A DNA stretch of 59,080 nucleotides from Opitutales bacterium (GCA_020831525.1 JAFIGH010000021.1:1-59080), one strand, 5' to 3'; shown: positions 35,001-43,252, counted from the first letter of the stretch. Program-made: numbers and translations. Notes: generated by a model not told the origin, from the letters alone.

Positions 35001-38000
35001 GACCGGCGGGCGGGCGTCGACCATTTTGGAAACGGTGGCGCGGCCCCCGCGGTCGTCCGTCACGGTGAGGGTGACGGCATAGAGGCCGGGGGTGAAATTG
35101 TGGCTGGTGAGGGCTCCGACGGAGGCGATGCCGTTGCCGAAGTCCCAGCGGAACTCGATGGGATCGCCGTCGGGATCAAAGGAGGCGGAGGCATCGAAGT
35201 GGAAGAGGCCGCCCAAGTCCGTGATCTCAAAGGTGGCCACGGGATCGTTGTTCGTGAGGGGGCCGACGGCAATGGTGTGGGCGGGCGCGGCGGTAAGGTT
35301 GCCGAGGGTGTCGCGCACATGGAGGCGGGCCTCGAAGTTGCCTTCGGCGAAGTAGCGGTGGGTGACCACAGGGTTGGCCGTGTGGAGGGTCTGGCCGTCG
35401 CCGAAGTCCCAGAAATAGACCAGCGGGTAGCCGTCGGGGCTGATCGCGGCGCGGGCGTCGAAGGTCACGGGCTGGCGGCGCTCGGCGTCGGCCGGGGCGT
35501 CGAAGGCGGCAATGGGCGCGCGGATCTCGGGCTGGGCGGCGGCATCACCGAAAATCCCGATTTCATGGAGTTCCACAAACCAGCCCTGGGGAGACTGGGC
35601 ATGCGGCACGATGTCCCAGCGATAGCCGGAGTAGGCCGTTGAATTTTCCACCGGGAAGGATTTTGTGTAGCGGGTGAGGCCGCCCCAGTCGATGTCGTTG
35701 CGGACGTCGATCACTTCCCACGTGACCCCGTCGAGGGTGCCGCTGAAGACAACATCCTTTGGGTCGCGGTCGTTCCAGGCGGGGGGATTGGTGAGGGCGT
35801 ATTCATTGATCACGTAGGCATGGCGTTTGCCGGCGTGTTCGAAGTGCAGCTCGACGAAGCCCTCCTCGGCGTCGACGAGCCAGCGCCCGTTGTTGGGGTC
35901 GCCCCGGAAGAGCATATCCGGGCCGGTTGTGGGGAGGTATTGGCCATTCGCCGCGACGCGCTTGGCGTGGGTGCGGCTGTAGTCGAGGCGCGCGGGCGGG
36001 GCGACCACACGGAGGGTGCGCCCCACCGTGAACATGGCCCCCGAATCCGTCTGCACCGTCAGCGTGACGACATGGGTGCCGGCTCCGAAACTGTGCGATG
36101 CCGTGCGCCCGGCCCCGACAGCTCCGCCGCCAAAGTCCCAAAGGTAGTTGGTGATGGCACCGCCCGGGACGGAGGACGGGCCGGCCTCGAAGTTGAGGAG
36201 GACCGGTTGGCCGGGGGCCGGTTGGTGGAAGGTCTGCGTGCCCGGCGGATCATCGGGAACAAAGTTGACCGTCTCCGGCACAATCATCTGCGCGCGGTCG
36301 GGGCTGACGAGAAAGTCGATTTCAGGAAGGCCGGGTGCCCAGAAGAGATCCTCCGGCATGAAAGCGCGCAGGTCGAACTCCGGGCCGCCCCAGGCCATCT
36401 CGAGGAGCGGAAACCACTGCGCGGAGAGCGAATCGCTCGTGTGGAAGGCGATCTCAAAAGCGTGGTATCCGGCGGCGAGGCCGACGGTGGCTTGTTGGGT
36501 CACGGGGGCACCGTGCTTTTTTCCGCGCCCGGTGTCGATCACAGTGAGGCCGCCGAGGCGGAAAATGACGTTGTCGCGTACCCGCGCTTGGAAGGTGTGG
36601 GCGCCGCTTTCGGGCACCTTGAGGTAGCCGGTGAAACGGTAAGCGAAGCGATCGCTGGGTCCGCCGCGGATGTCGACATTGGGGATGACGCCCTGGTTGA
36701 GTGGGCTGAGGGTGTTGATGTTGCCCATCGTGCGGCCCCAGTCGGCGGCGTTGTAGACCTGGAAGACAACGCCCGGGAGGAGGGCCGGATCGGGCTCGGG
36801 GGAGAGGGGCAGCTCGGGCGCGCGCCGGCCCTGAGCGTCAAGCACGCTGAGGGGCTTCACGAGGACGGCGGACCCGCCCTGCGGATCGCTTACGGTGAGG
36901 CGCACCTGCGTATTGATGGCTTCGGTGTAGGTGTGGGTGGGGGTCGGGCCGGTGGCGGTGGCCCCGTCGCCGAATTCCCATGCAAAGGACAGTGGCTGAC
37001 CCTCGGGATCACTGCTTGCGGAGGCATTGAAGCTAATGGCCAGGGGGGCGTTGCCGCTCTCCGGGGAGAACGTAAAGGCGGGCACTGGGGGAAGATTTTG
37101 GATACGGATCGTGCGCGCGGTCGAGCGGATGTTGCCCTGCCCGTCGTCCACCGTGAGAACGACCTCGAAATTGCCGAAGGCGGTGAAGGTGTGGGAGGGC
37201 TGGACGCCGGTGCCGGTCTGGCCATCGCCGAAGTCCCAGGAGTAGGTGAGCGGATCGCCCTCCGGATCGCTGCTTCCGGAGGCATCGAAATTGACCGTCA
37301 CCGGGGGTAGACCGGCGGTGGAGCTGTGCGTGAAGGCGGGCGTGGGGGCCTGGTTGCCCACCTCAATGCGCTGGACCGCGCCGCCTGTGCCACCGTGACC
37401 GTCGGTTACGGTGAGGGCGGCGAAATAGGTGCCCTGCACCGTGTAGGTGTGGGACGCGGTGATACCCGTGGCGGGCGGCGAACCGTCCCCGAAGTCCCAG
37501 CTGAACTCAAGCGCGTGGCCGTCGGCGTCGGTGCTGGCGGAGGCGTCGAAGGTGACCGTGAGGGGCTCGTCGCCCTTGTCGGGGGTGGCCGTGAAAGATG
37601 CAAGGGGCGCGGTGTTGCGGGCGTCGAGGTAGTGGGTCGCGCGGGTTGTGGCACCCCCGCTGTGCTCGACCGTGAGGGTGACGGGCCAGACGCCGCCGGT
37701 GGCAAACGTGTGCGTGGGGTTGGTTGCGGTGGAGGTGTGGCCATCGCCGAAATCCCAGTGGTAGGCAGTCCCGCCGGGCGTCGGGGTGAAGTCGACGGCG
37801 AGGGGCACAGTGCCTCCGCGCGGATTCATCGTGAAACCGGCCACGGGATCTTCCGCCGATTCGATCTGCATACGCCCGGCGGCTTCGTTCCAGAGGATGC
37901 GCCGCCCGCCGAGGATCAGTTCGGCTTCGAGCCCTTCGCCGGTGATGCGCGCCTCCGGGGCGGCCCCTTTGCCCATGGCCATGACGACCCAGATGTCGGC

Positions 38001-39701
38001 GTCGTTGGCCTCAAAGGTGTAGGCGAGGGGATTGCCCTCGGAGAGCGTGCCGCCCGCCGGGTTGAGCACCCAGCCCTTGAGGTAGCCGTCGTCCTCACCG
38101 CGCAGGGTGAAGGTGGGCACGCCATTTTCCTCGCCCGTGAAGAGCGGCAGGGCCTGCTCGTTCAGCTGCCAGGCGTAGGTGCGCAGTTGCACGGAGGAGA
38201 GTTCGTCCAAGGTGGCGACGATGGCGATGTTGTCGTCGTCCGGATACGAGACCATGAGGTGGCGGCGGCTCTCGCTGAGGCCGAGGGCACTGAACTTGTT
38301 GCCCCCTCCGGCGATAGCGTAGCCGCCCTCTTCGTCCACTTCAAAGAATATCGCCTGGCCGGTGTTGGACTGTGCGGCGCGGGCCTGGCCGTCGACCGTG
38401 ACCTGCGAAAAGAAGCGCGCATCGCGCGAAGTGCCGGGTCCGCCCGCAAACTTGCTCCCGAAGCCCATGATGTTGACCTGGAGAGCGTCGGCCTCATTCC
38501 ATGCGGCGCCGTGCGAGGCGGTGTCGGTGGCGAGGGAGACGATGAGGTCGTCGGCGTCGTTCCAACTGCTGCGGAACCAATAGCCGCCGCGGTTATCGTG
38601 CAATCCATGGGGGAGCACGGTGGCCGGATCAACGGGCGGAACGTCTTGCGGGTAGAACATCATGGCGAGCACGGTGCCGGCGGAGTTTGGTTCGAACCGG
38701 GACGCCGGCGGGGCGGGGTTGAGGAGCCCGCGGTGGCGGTCGTAAAACCATCGGTAAGCCCCCAGCTTTTCTTCCGGCACGATCGCCATGAGCGCGGCGG
38801 TCCAGCCCTCGCGGCCAAAAGTGGCCCCGCCCACGCCCCACTCCGTGGACTGCTGCCGCGCATCAAACATGCCCCCGTACATCGGCAACAAGTGCATGTT
38901 TTTCTCCGCCGTGCGGGCGTCCAGGCGCGTGTCGCCGATCCGGCGAAGAGCGTGGATGGCGGGCACGAGGTAGAGCTGCGCGTAGGTCACGTAGTAATTG
39001 CCTTCCTGGGACCAGCCCGCGTTGCCGTAGTGGCTCATGTGCGTGTTCAGGCGGCTGACGATTGTGGAAAGGTGGCTTGCCCGTGCGTCCTGCTCGCCGA
39101 TAGCGATCATCTGTTGAATCTGCGAACCGTAGACGACGGCGTTCCAGTTGGAGGCATAGGGGCTTGCGTCGTTGTCGAAGCGCGATCCGGCCCCTTGCCA
39201 GTAGTCCAGGGAGGACTGGATTTTCCCCCGCACGAAGGCGCGCTGCTCCTCCGTCCAGCTATTGTAGGCCAGGTCATAGGCGAGGGCGAAGCTCCGGCCC
39301 ACATCCGCCCGCTCCAGACCCTTGCCCCCGGCACCATCCGGCAAAACGTTGCCGCTCAACGGGTCTGTATACATCACCGCCAACGCCTCGTAGGCGATAT
39401 CGGCGTAGGTCGGAATCTCCGTGACCGCGTAGACCATGGCCGCGCGCGCCGCGAGGTGGCCCCGCGCGTAATTGCGCGAGGGAAGCCCCCGTTCACCCCC
39501 GTCGATCACATCGAGGTAGTTCGCATCCACCTCTGCCTGAAGCAGGGCGAGCATTTCCGCGTGGCTGCTCCCCGGCTCCGCCGAGGCCTGCCGGATTTCG
39601 TCCAACCGGTCCGCTGAAATGAGCAGTCGGGGAAAGGTCTGGCCTGCAAGCGAGGCCACGGAAAACGCAAACAACAGAAAGGAAGCTATGAAGGATCTCA
39701 C
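32052..39701 (-). CDS. Giant secreted heparinase-like lyase with about nine PKD domains
   Basis: A 2549-residue secreted protein. GTG at 39699-39701 is used because the signal peptide begins there (VRSFIASFLLFAFSVASLAG, read Met); upstream in-frame codons run through the promoter region. Residues 25-350 form an (alpha/alpha) toroid (NSWTEEQRAFV, WSQEGNYYVTYAQLYLV) and 370-600 a heparinase II/III-type beta-sandwich (GGYWFRSSWNDADD, AWNEADALQVNI). PKD domains (WDFGDG-type cores) lie near 649, 735, 825, 910, 1190, 1433, 1520, 1800 and 1890. Between them are a PA14-like (987-1120), a discoidin-like (1237-1387) and a malectin/LamG-like (1570-1750) domain. A C-terminal FLRLSIDLP module ends it. The family cleaves uronate-containing polymers by elimination; the exact substrate (heparin-like, alginate, ulvan, fucoidan-type) is open. 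It ends in a strong terminator and diverges from the uxa operon. Confidence 0.85.
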   Translation of the reverse strand: MRSFIASFLLFAFSVASLAGQTFPRLLISADRLDEIRQASAEPGSSHAEMLALLQAEVDANYLDVIDGGERGLPSRNYARGHLAARAAMVYAVTEIPTYADIAYEALAVMYTDPLSGNVLPDGAGGKGLERADVGRSFALAYDLAYNSWTEEQRAFVRGKIQSSLDYWQGAGSRFDNDASPYASNWNAVVYGSQIQQMIAIGEQDARASHLSTIVSRLNTHMSHYGNAGWSQEGNYYVTYAQLYLVPAIHALRRIGDTRLDARTAEKNMHLLPMYGGMFDARQQSTEWGVGGATFGREGWTAALMAIVPEEKLGAYRWFYDRHRGLLNPAPPASRFEPNSAGTVLAMMFYPQDVPPVDPATVLPHGLHDNRGGYWFRSSWNDADDLIVSLATDTASHGAAWNEADALQVNIMGFGSKFAGGPGTSRDARFFSQVTVDGQARAAQSNTGQAIFFEVDEEGGYAIAGGGNKFSALGLSESRRHLMVSYPDDDNIAIVATLDELSSVQLRTYAWQLNEQALPLFTGEENGVPTFTLRGEDDGYLKGWVLNPAGGTLSEGNPLAYTFEANDADIWVVMAMGKGAAPEARITGEGLEAELILGGRRILWNEAAGRMQIESAEDPVAGFTMNPRGGTVPLAVDFTPTPGGTAYHWDFGDGHTSTATNPTHTFATGGVWPVTLTVEHSGGATTRATHYLDARNTAPLASFTATPDKGDEPLTVTFDASASTDADGHALEFSWDFGDGSPPATGITASHTYTVQGTYFAALTVTDGHGGTGGAVQRIEVGNQAPTPAFTHSSTAGLPPVTVNFDASGSSDPEGDPLTYSWDFGDGQTGTGVQPSHTFTAFGNFEVVLTVDDGQGNIRSTARTIRIQNLPPVPAFTFSPESGNAPLAISFNASASSDPEGQPLSFAWEFGDGATATGPTPTHTYTEAINTQVRLTVSDPQGGSAVLVKPLSVLDAQGRRAPELPLSPEPDPALLPGVVFQVYNAADWGRTMGNINTLSPLNQGVIPNVDIRGGPSDRFAYRFTGYLKVPESGAHTFQARVRDNVIFRLGGLTVIDTGRGKKHGAPVTQQATVGLAAGYHAFEIAFHTSDSLSAQWFPLLEMAWGGPEFDLRAFMPEDLFWAPGLPEIDFLVSPDRAQMIVPETVNFVPDDPPGTQTFHQPAPGQPVLLNFEAGPSSVPGGAITNYLWDFGGGAVGAGRTASHSFGAGTHVVTLTVQTDSGAMFTVGRTLRVVAPPARLDYSRTHAKRVAANGQYLPTTGPDMLFRGDPNNGRWLVDAEEGFVELHFEHAGKRHAYVINEYALTNPPAWNDRDPKDVVFSGTLDGVTWEVIDVRNDIDWGGLTRYTKSFPVENSTAYSGYRWDIVPHAQSPQGWFVELHEIGIFGDAAAQPEIRAPIAAFDAPADAERRQPVTFDARAAISPDGYPLVYFWDFGDGQTLHTANPVVTHRYFAEGNFEARLHVRDTLGNLTAAPAHTIAVGPLTNNDPVATFEITDLGGLFHFDASASFDPDGDPIEFRWDFGNGIASVGALTSHNFTPGLYAVTLTVTDDRGGRATVSKMVDARPPVEIPSINLNFTTNVLPVHLQPYEYAGARPARNWNNLTGNTAAGNLTDNLGQTVPVSVQASGTRQFRNATQPVDNGLARMLGTQWFANGTNATYTIADVPYTLYDVYIYFGGARGSPPRTQRITVGGVSKFIRDDTGGWNGILEESTATGAAQAVDGPAYVVFRDVSAANLVITFDQMSDPGASGIQIVSAEGANLRPTAAFALTPTSGQAPVTVTFDASASTDPDGFIETYEWDFLGDGSWVEGDVTAQFTYLFPGTYEPALRVTDNRGDSDVTTREVVVTGEPPPNQPPVAVVETSRLIGQAPHAVQLDASGSSDPDGEIVAFEWDFTNNGTFDATGPLATASFSDPGEYTIRLRLTDDDGDHTEALIHVTVTAEDPDSRLVVDWGRTAHPGLIRGGADPVASAVDLSGNGVADDLLLEFPFSLTTPLTTTAGDYSDVPVYGGLRVGALAQDEVVLVERAFGGSFRLLPEAGGPAAGSNTRVSWGPSSEILDNRFVSIGSTATSTPAGSIGGTEGTFRYRSHTSAVVTNTNYDDPPESPHFGYALAEWQAGSAPNMHLRVEGRGTDGDHILLNNTASGSNHGASLVWWELEEPHNAAAVPLEVEALVGGAQSWAIAVRDGDQWYLGQPGQIDIASLDAIQWAPYNPVHGDPVRLFANVIGTDTVAPLAQLDFESRVFGNITAIGLYGERVATNQGRSVRIFGFNVRPGLPEPLFQFHLAALWTKDNFLNGGDDATAVFSDDSFLRLVGLEVPGAPADVRWLVREGAGSFWVSEAVSTTASGSPELTFASHRADGRFAQWNPLTGLRFEAAEAAWEEKKFADITAVGILLGRDMGAPAPEALVFDRFEAALRLLPAAPGGGGFADWVANNNISGGPADLTLGVPNLQRYALGGDATTPAGALAPRPGHHLTADGLRATLTFDRIADPALIYAVWASADLVDWGGEPIWTSTGAANTEGEVTIEDTADLAPGEPRFLRLSIDLP

Positions 39702-39874
39702 GGGGAATGAATTTTCGGGGGGTGGGGGATAAAGAAACCGGCGGGCCGGAAAAACCGCGTCCGCAGGGTAGAGAAATTTTGTTTGTAGGTGCGGGGGCCT
39801 TTGGCGTCCAGCGAAAAAGAACGGCGCCCTGCGCATCCGGTCTCTCCGCCCGCATCGCGCGCGCTGACCCATCC

Positions 39875-39895
39875 GTGCGACGGTCGCCGTCGCAC
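39875..39895. repeat. Palindrome with 9-bp arms in the lyase/uxa promoter region
   Basis: GTGCGACGG (39875-39883), TCG, CCGTCGCAC (39887-39895). On the minus strand it is followed by GGGTCAGCGCG, a block shared with the repeats at 21921 and 23169, so it is probably a further relative of that REP-like family. The 374-bp gap between the lyase and the uxa operon also holds the operator at 39964 and nothing else I recognise. Confidence 0.45.
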
Positions 39896-39963
39896 CGCCG
39901 GTATTTTGGGACTGGACAGTATGGGCGGTAACCAAGTTCCGGATGTCTTCGATACGTCCTTCG

Positions 39964-39976
39964 CTCAACTGTTGAG
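39964..39976. promoter_or_regulatory. LacI-type operator between giant lyase and uxa operon
   Basis: CTCAACTGTTGAG has perfect CTCAA and TTGAG arms. It is centred 106 bp upstream of the first uxa gene (40076) and 269 bp upstream of the lyase start (39701). A further half-site (GGTTGAGC) follows at 39987. Confidence 0.7.
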
Positions 39977-40075
39977 TGAGGGTTCGGTTGAGCATGGAAG
40001 CGGCGACCGGGCAGGATTGCGGGCTTCAAACACGTTCCGCGCGATCCCCGCGAAGGGCGCTCACCCCGTGTATTC

Positions 40076-40390
40076 ATGAAACCGGTCAACACAGTTCTGC
40101 TCGCTTCCGGGGACAATGTCGTGGTGCTTGCCGCCAGTGCGGCGGCAGGAGACCGGGTGCGGCTTTCCGGACGGGAGCTTGCGCTGCCGGAACCGTTGGG
40201 GCTCGGGCACAAGCTCGCCGCCCACAACATCCCCGACGGCGAAAAGATCATCAAATACGGCGCTCCCATAGGCTCCGCCACCCGTGCCATATCCGCCGGT
40301 GAGCATGTCCACCTCCACAATATGCAAAGCGATTATCTACCGACGTACACGTTGGATGCGGAGCACCAGTTTCATTCCGCCAAATCATGA
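40076..40390 (+). CDS. UxaA-type dehydratase, small (SAF-domain) subunit
   Basis: A 104-residue protein with the SAF-type domain of the altronate/galactarate-dehydratase family: LSGRELALPEPLGLGHKLAA, DGEKIIKYGAPIGSATRAI and an HLHN motif that binds substrate or metal. In Escherichia coli UxaA this is the N-terminal part of one chain; here it is a separate gene. Its stop overlaps the start of the large subunit by ATGA, so the two are coupled. The gene starts the four-gene operon of dehydratase, SDR and aldolase and lies downstream of an operator. The substrate would be a sugar acid; L-fuconate is inferred from the third gene. SuyA (sulfolactate lyase) is a relative but the neighbours do not support it. 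Confidence 0.85.
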   Translation: MKPVNTVLLASGDNVVVLAASAAAGDRVRLSGRELALPEPLGLGHKLAAHNIPDGEKIIKYGAPIGSATRAISAGEHVHLHNMQSDYLPTYTLDAEHQFHSAKS

Positions 40391-41592
40391 CCCCTCCCAT
40401 CCATGGGTATCTCCGCAATGACGGTCGCAAGGGCATTCGCAACAATGTCGTCATCGCCTACCTCGTGGAGTGTGCCCACCACGTTGCCCGCGAGATCCAA
40501 TTGCCCTACCGCGACCGTGGTGTCCACCTCATCGGGTTCAGTGGCTGTTACCCCAATGAATATTCCTTTCGCATGATGCAGGCGCTTTGCACGCATTCGA
40601 ATGTGGGTACGGTTTTGCTTGTCTCGCTGGGCTGCGAGGGCTTCGACCGAAAGGGGCTCCTGAGCACGATACGGGAGAGCGGTCGCCCGGCGGAGCTACT
40701 CGTCATCCAGGACAACCGCGGCACCCGCGCCACCATTGCGGACGGGCGCGAATGGGTGGAGCGCGCGCTTGCTTCCCTTGCGGAGACACCGCGTGTTCCC
40801 ATGCCAATGGAGGAACTCGTGCTGGGCACGGTTTGCGGCGGCAGTGACGGTACCAGCGGCATCACGGCCAATCCCGGCATCGGGCGGGCTTTTGACCGCA
40901 TGGTGCAATCCGGAGCGACCTGTATATTCGAGGAAACCGGCGAACTCATCGGCTGCGAGCACATTATGGCGGCGCGGGCGGCGACGCCGGAGCTTGCCCG
41001 TGAGCTGAAGGCCTCGGTGGCCAAAGCAGCCCGGTATTACGCCACCCTCGGCCACGGCAGTTTCGCTCCCGGCAATGCCGACGGCGGGCTCACGACGCAG
41101 GAGGAGAAAAGCATGGGCGCTTACTCAAAGAGCGGCTCCTCGCCCATCTCCGGACTCATCAAGCCGGGCGACGTTCCCCGCGCGGGTGGTCTGTATCTGC
41201 TTGATGTGGTTCCGGACGGCGAGGTGCGCTTCGGCTTTCCGAACATCAACGACAATGCCGAAATCGCCGAACTGATGGCGTGCGGTGCGCACATCACCCT
41301 CTTTTCCACCGGACGTGGTTCAGTCGTGGGCTCCGCGATCGCTCCGGTTCTCAAAGTCTGTGCGAATCCCGAGACCTATCGACGGCTCACCGGGGACATG
41401 GATATCGATGCCGGGCGCATCCTTGAGGGCCGGGCCACCCTTGATGAGGTCGGCGACGAAATCTGCGAGCGTATTCTCGCTGTTGCGGGTGGAGAGTTGA
41501 CGGCTTCGGAGTCTCTCGGCCACCAGGAGTTTGTTCTTGGATACAAGAGCTTCGAGCCGGTGGGGCCCGCCTGCCACCCGACGTATCAGTAA
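40387..41592 (+). CDS. UxaA-type dehydratase, large subunit
   Basis: A 401-residue protein matching the large domain of altronate dehydratase UxaA and D-galactarate dehydratase. It opens GYLRNDGRKGIRNNVVIAYLV and has VLGTVCGGSDGTSGITANP, CIFEETGELIGCEH, GNADGGLTTQEEKSMGAYSK and FSTGRGSVVGSAIAPVLKVC. Conserved Cys residues in the family bind an iron-sulfur cluster or metal used to remove water from an aldonate, giving a 2-keto-3-deoxy acid. Length fits a separate large subunit (UxaA is about 495 residues with the SAF part fused). The 4-bp overlap with the small-subunit gene shows they are made together. It feeds, by inference, the SDR and RraA-type aldolase encoded next. Confidence 0.9.
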   Translation: MTPPIHGYLRNDGRKGIRNNVVIAYLVECAHHVAREIQLPYRDRGVHLIGFSGCYPNEYSFRMMQALCTHSNVGTVLLVSLGCEGFDRKGLLSTIRESGRPAELLVIQDNRGTRATIADGREWVERALASLAETPRVPMPMEELVLGTVCGGSDGTSGITANPGIGRAFDRMVQSGATCIFEETGELIGCEHIMAARAATPELARELKASVAKAARYYATLGHGSFAPGNADGGLTTQEEKSMGAYSKSGSSPISGLIKPGDVPRAGGLYLLDVVPDGEVRFGFPNINDNAEIAELMACGAHITLFSTGRGSVVGSAIAPVLKVCANPETYRRLTGDMDIDAGRILEGRATLDEVGDEICERILAVAGGELTASESLGHQEFVLGYKSFEPVGPACHPTYQ

Positions 41593-41622
41593 CCTTCACC
41601 CAACTCCGCACATCACCTCTTC

Positions 41623-42429
41623 ATGGATCTACAACTCAAAGACAAAGTCGTCATTGTCACCGGCGGGGCGCGGGGCATTGGCGAGGGGATCACCCGTGCC
41701 TTTGCCGCCGAAGGAGCGGTCGTCGCCATCTTCGGGCGCAATCCCGACGACGCCGCCAAAGTCGTGGGCCAGCTCGCTGCCAAGGGGCAGCGGGCCGAGT
41801 CGCATCCCGTCGAGATGACCGATGAGGCGGCCGTAAAGAAGGCCGTGGCGACCGTTGTCAAGCGACACGGGCGCATCGACATCGTCGTCAACAATGCCGG
41901 GGGGAACGATGCCGTCAGCCTGCGCCACCCCATCGAAGCGTTCCGCGCTTCGCTTGAAAACAACATTGTGCAATGCTTTTCCCTCGTGCACCACGCCCTC
42001 GACCATCTTATTGCCGCGCGCGGATGTGTTATCAATATCGGTTCAAAATGCGCCGCAACAGGACAGGGGGGGACCAGCGGATACGCCGCCAGCAAGGGGG
42101 CCATGAACGCGTTGACCCGTGAGTGGGCCCTCGACCTTGGCCGCCACGGCGTGCGCGTCAACTGTGTCATTCCAGCCGAGGTGATCACGCCGCTCTACGA
42201 ACGCTGGTTGGCGCAGGCCCCCGATCCGGAGGCTGCGCGGGCCCAATTGGAACAAACCATTCCCTTCGAACGGCGCACCACGACGGTTGAGGAAATTGCC
42301 GATACAGTCGTCTTCGCGGCTTCGCCTCGCTCGTCGCACACCACCGGGCAATTGCTTTTTGTCGATGGCGGCTATGTCCACCTCGACCGGGCCTGCACCC
42401 AACCCACCTCCCACCTCAAACAATCCTGA
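41623..42429 (+). CDS. SDR oxidoreductase, probable L-fucose dehydrogenase
   Basis: A 268-residue short-chain dehydrogenase. It has the NAD(P) motif TGGARGIG (13-20), NNAG (90-93), and the catalytic set Ser141, Tyr154 and Lys158 (GYAASKGA). Several blocks match the L-fucose dehydrogenases of the Burkholderia type, as recalled by eye: NIGSKCAATGQGGTSGYAAS, VRVNCVIPAEVITPLYERW and SHTTGQLLFVDGGYVHLDRA. These enzymes oxidise L-fucose (also L-galactose or D-arabinose) to the lactone. In the operon it follows the dehydratase by 30 bp and precedes the aldolase by 10 bp. A lactonase for the next step is not present here. A 2-keto-3-deoxy-acid dehydrogenase is an alternative role for the SDR. Confidence 0.85.
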   Translation: MDLQLKDKVVIVTGGARGIGEGITRAFAAEGAVVAIFGRNPDDAAKVVGQLAAKGQRAESHPVEMTDEAAVKKAVATVVKRHGRIDIVVNNAGGNDAVSLRHPIEAFRASLENNIVQCFSLVHHALDHLIAARGCVINIGSKCAATGQGGTSGYAASKGAMNALTREWALDLGRHGVRVNCVIPAEVITPLYERWLAQAPDPEAARAQLEQTIPFERRTTTVEEIADTVVFAASPRSSHTTGQLLFVDGGYVHLDRACTQPTSHLKQS

Positions 42430-42439
42430 CCCCCCCGCC

Positions 42440-43147
42440 ATGGACGCTGATAGCAACCCTGCCCCGGACCCCGCCAAGGCCGATTCAAAGGTGAACTACG
42501 CCGACGGCTATGCCGAGCGTTTGGAGGCCTGCTATAGCGGAGCGGTTTACGACGTGCTTCGCGGCATGGGTCTGCCCGACCAGATTCTCCCCCGCACCAT
42601 CCGTCCCCTTGATCCGGCCCGCGCACTCGCCGGGCGTATTTTCACCTTCAGCGGCCATGCCGACCATACGGTGGACGGGCACACGACCCTGCTCCAGTGG
42701 ACGCGCATGCTCTCGCGCGCTCCCTCGGGCAGTGTTGTGGTCTGCCAGCCCAATGATGACACCCTCGCCCACATGGGCGAACTCAGTGCCGAAACTTTCG
42801 TCTTCAAAGGTGTGCGCGGCTACCTCTGCGACGGAGGGTGCCGGGACACCGTGCGCATCCTCGAAACCGGCCTGCGGGTGTGGTCCCGCTACCAAACGCC
42901 ACGCGACGTCGTCGGGCGCTGGCTGCCGGACCGCTTCGGCGAACCCATCGTCATCGGCGGTGTGACCATCCGCACGGGCGACTACCTGATGGCCGACCGC
43001 GATGGTGCTTTGGTGATTCCCGCCGAGGCCATCGAAGAAGTCACCGCCAAGGTCGAAGAGGTGCTCAGCACGGAGAACAAAGTGCGCACGGCGATTCTTC
43101 AGGGAGTCGACCCGGTGGACGCTTACCTGAAATTCCGAAAGTTCTAA
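42440..43147 (+). CDS. RraA/HMG-aldolase-family pyruvate aldolase
   Basis: A 235-residue protein of the RraA-like fold that includes 4-hydroxy-4-methyl-2-oxoglutarate aldolases. It has the substrate- and metal-binding GYLCDGGCRD, with Arg135 and Asp136, which true aldolases keep. It lacks the features of the RNase E inhibitor RraA, so a class II pyruvate aldolase is likely. The ATG at 42440 lies 10 bp after the SDR stop. In the operon it could split the 2-keto-3-deoxy acid made by the UxaA-type pair into pyruvate and an aldehyde; for L-fuconate-derived acid that is L-lactaldehyde. This assignment is inference from order and family. Confidence 0.85.
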   Translation: MDADSNPAPDPAKADSKVNYADGYAERLEACYSGAVYDVLRGMGLPDQILPRTIRPLDPARALAGRIFTFSGHADHTVDGHTTLLQWTRMLSRAPSGSVVVCQPNDDTLAHMGELSAETFVFKGVRGYLCDGGCRDTVRILETGLRVWSRYQTPRDVVGRWLPDRFGEPIVIGGVTIRTGDYLMADRDGALVIPAEAIEEVTAKVEEVLSTENKVRTAILQGVDPVDAYLKFRKF

Positions 43148-43252
43148 CCCTTGGCTGGTCATGATCTCTCCCTGCGCGAGCGGTCTGCGGGCGGATGTGT
43201 GATTTTCTTGCGGCTTGCCTCGGTGCGGGAAAGCCGTGCCTTTGCTTGACCC

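Noticed and set aside
37326-39617. A long plus-strand open frame opposite the giant lyase
   Set aside because: It lies wholly inside the lyase gene, has no start context or recognisable domain and shows the Arg/Ala/Gly/Val bias of antisense frames in GC-rich coding DNA.
39987-39994. A second full operator next to 39964-39976
   Set aside because: Only one half-site (GGTTGAGC) is present and the partner arm is missing.
40076-41592. Sulfolactate sulfo-lyase (SuyAB) for the two UxaA-type genes
   Set aside because: The fold would fit, but the partner genes are a sugar-type SDR and a pyruvate aldolase and not sulfonate genes, so a sugar-acid dehydratase is favoured.
42440-43147. RraA, the RNase E inhibitor
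   Set aside because: The protein keeps the aldolase Arg-Asp pair and sits in a catabolic operon; RNase inhibitors of the family are shorter and lack it.
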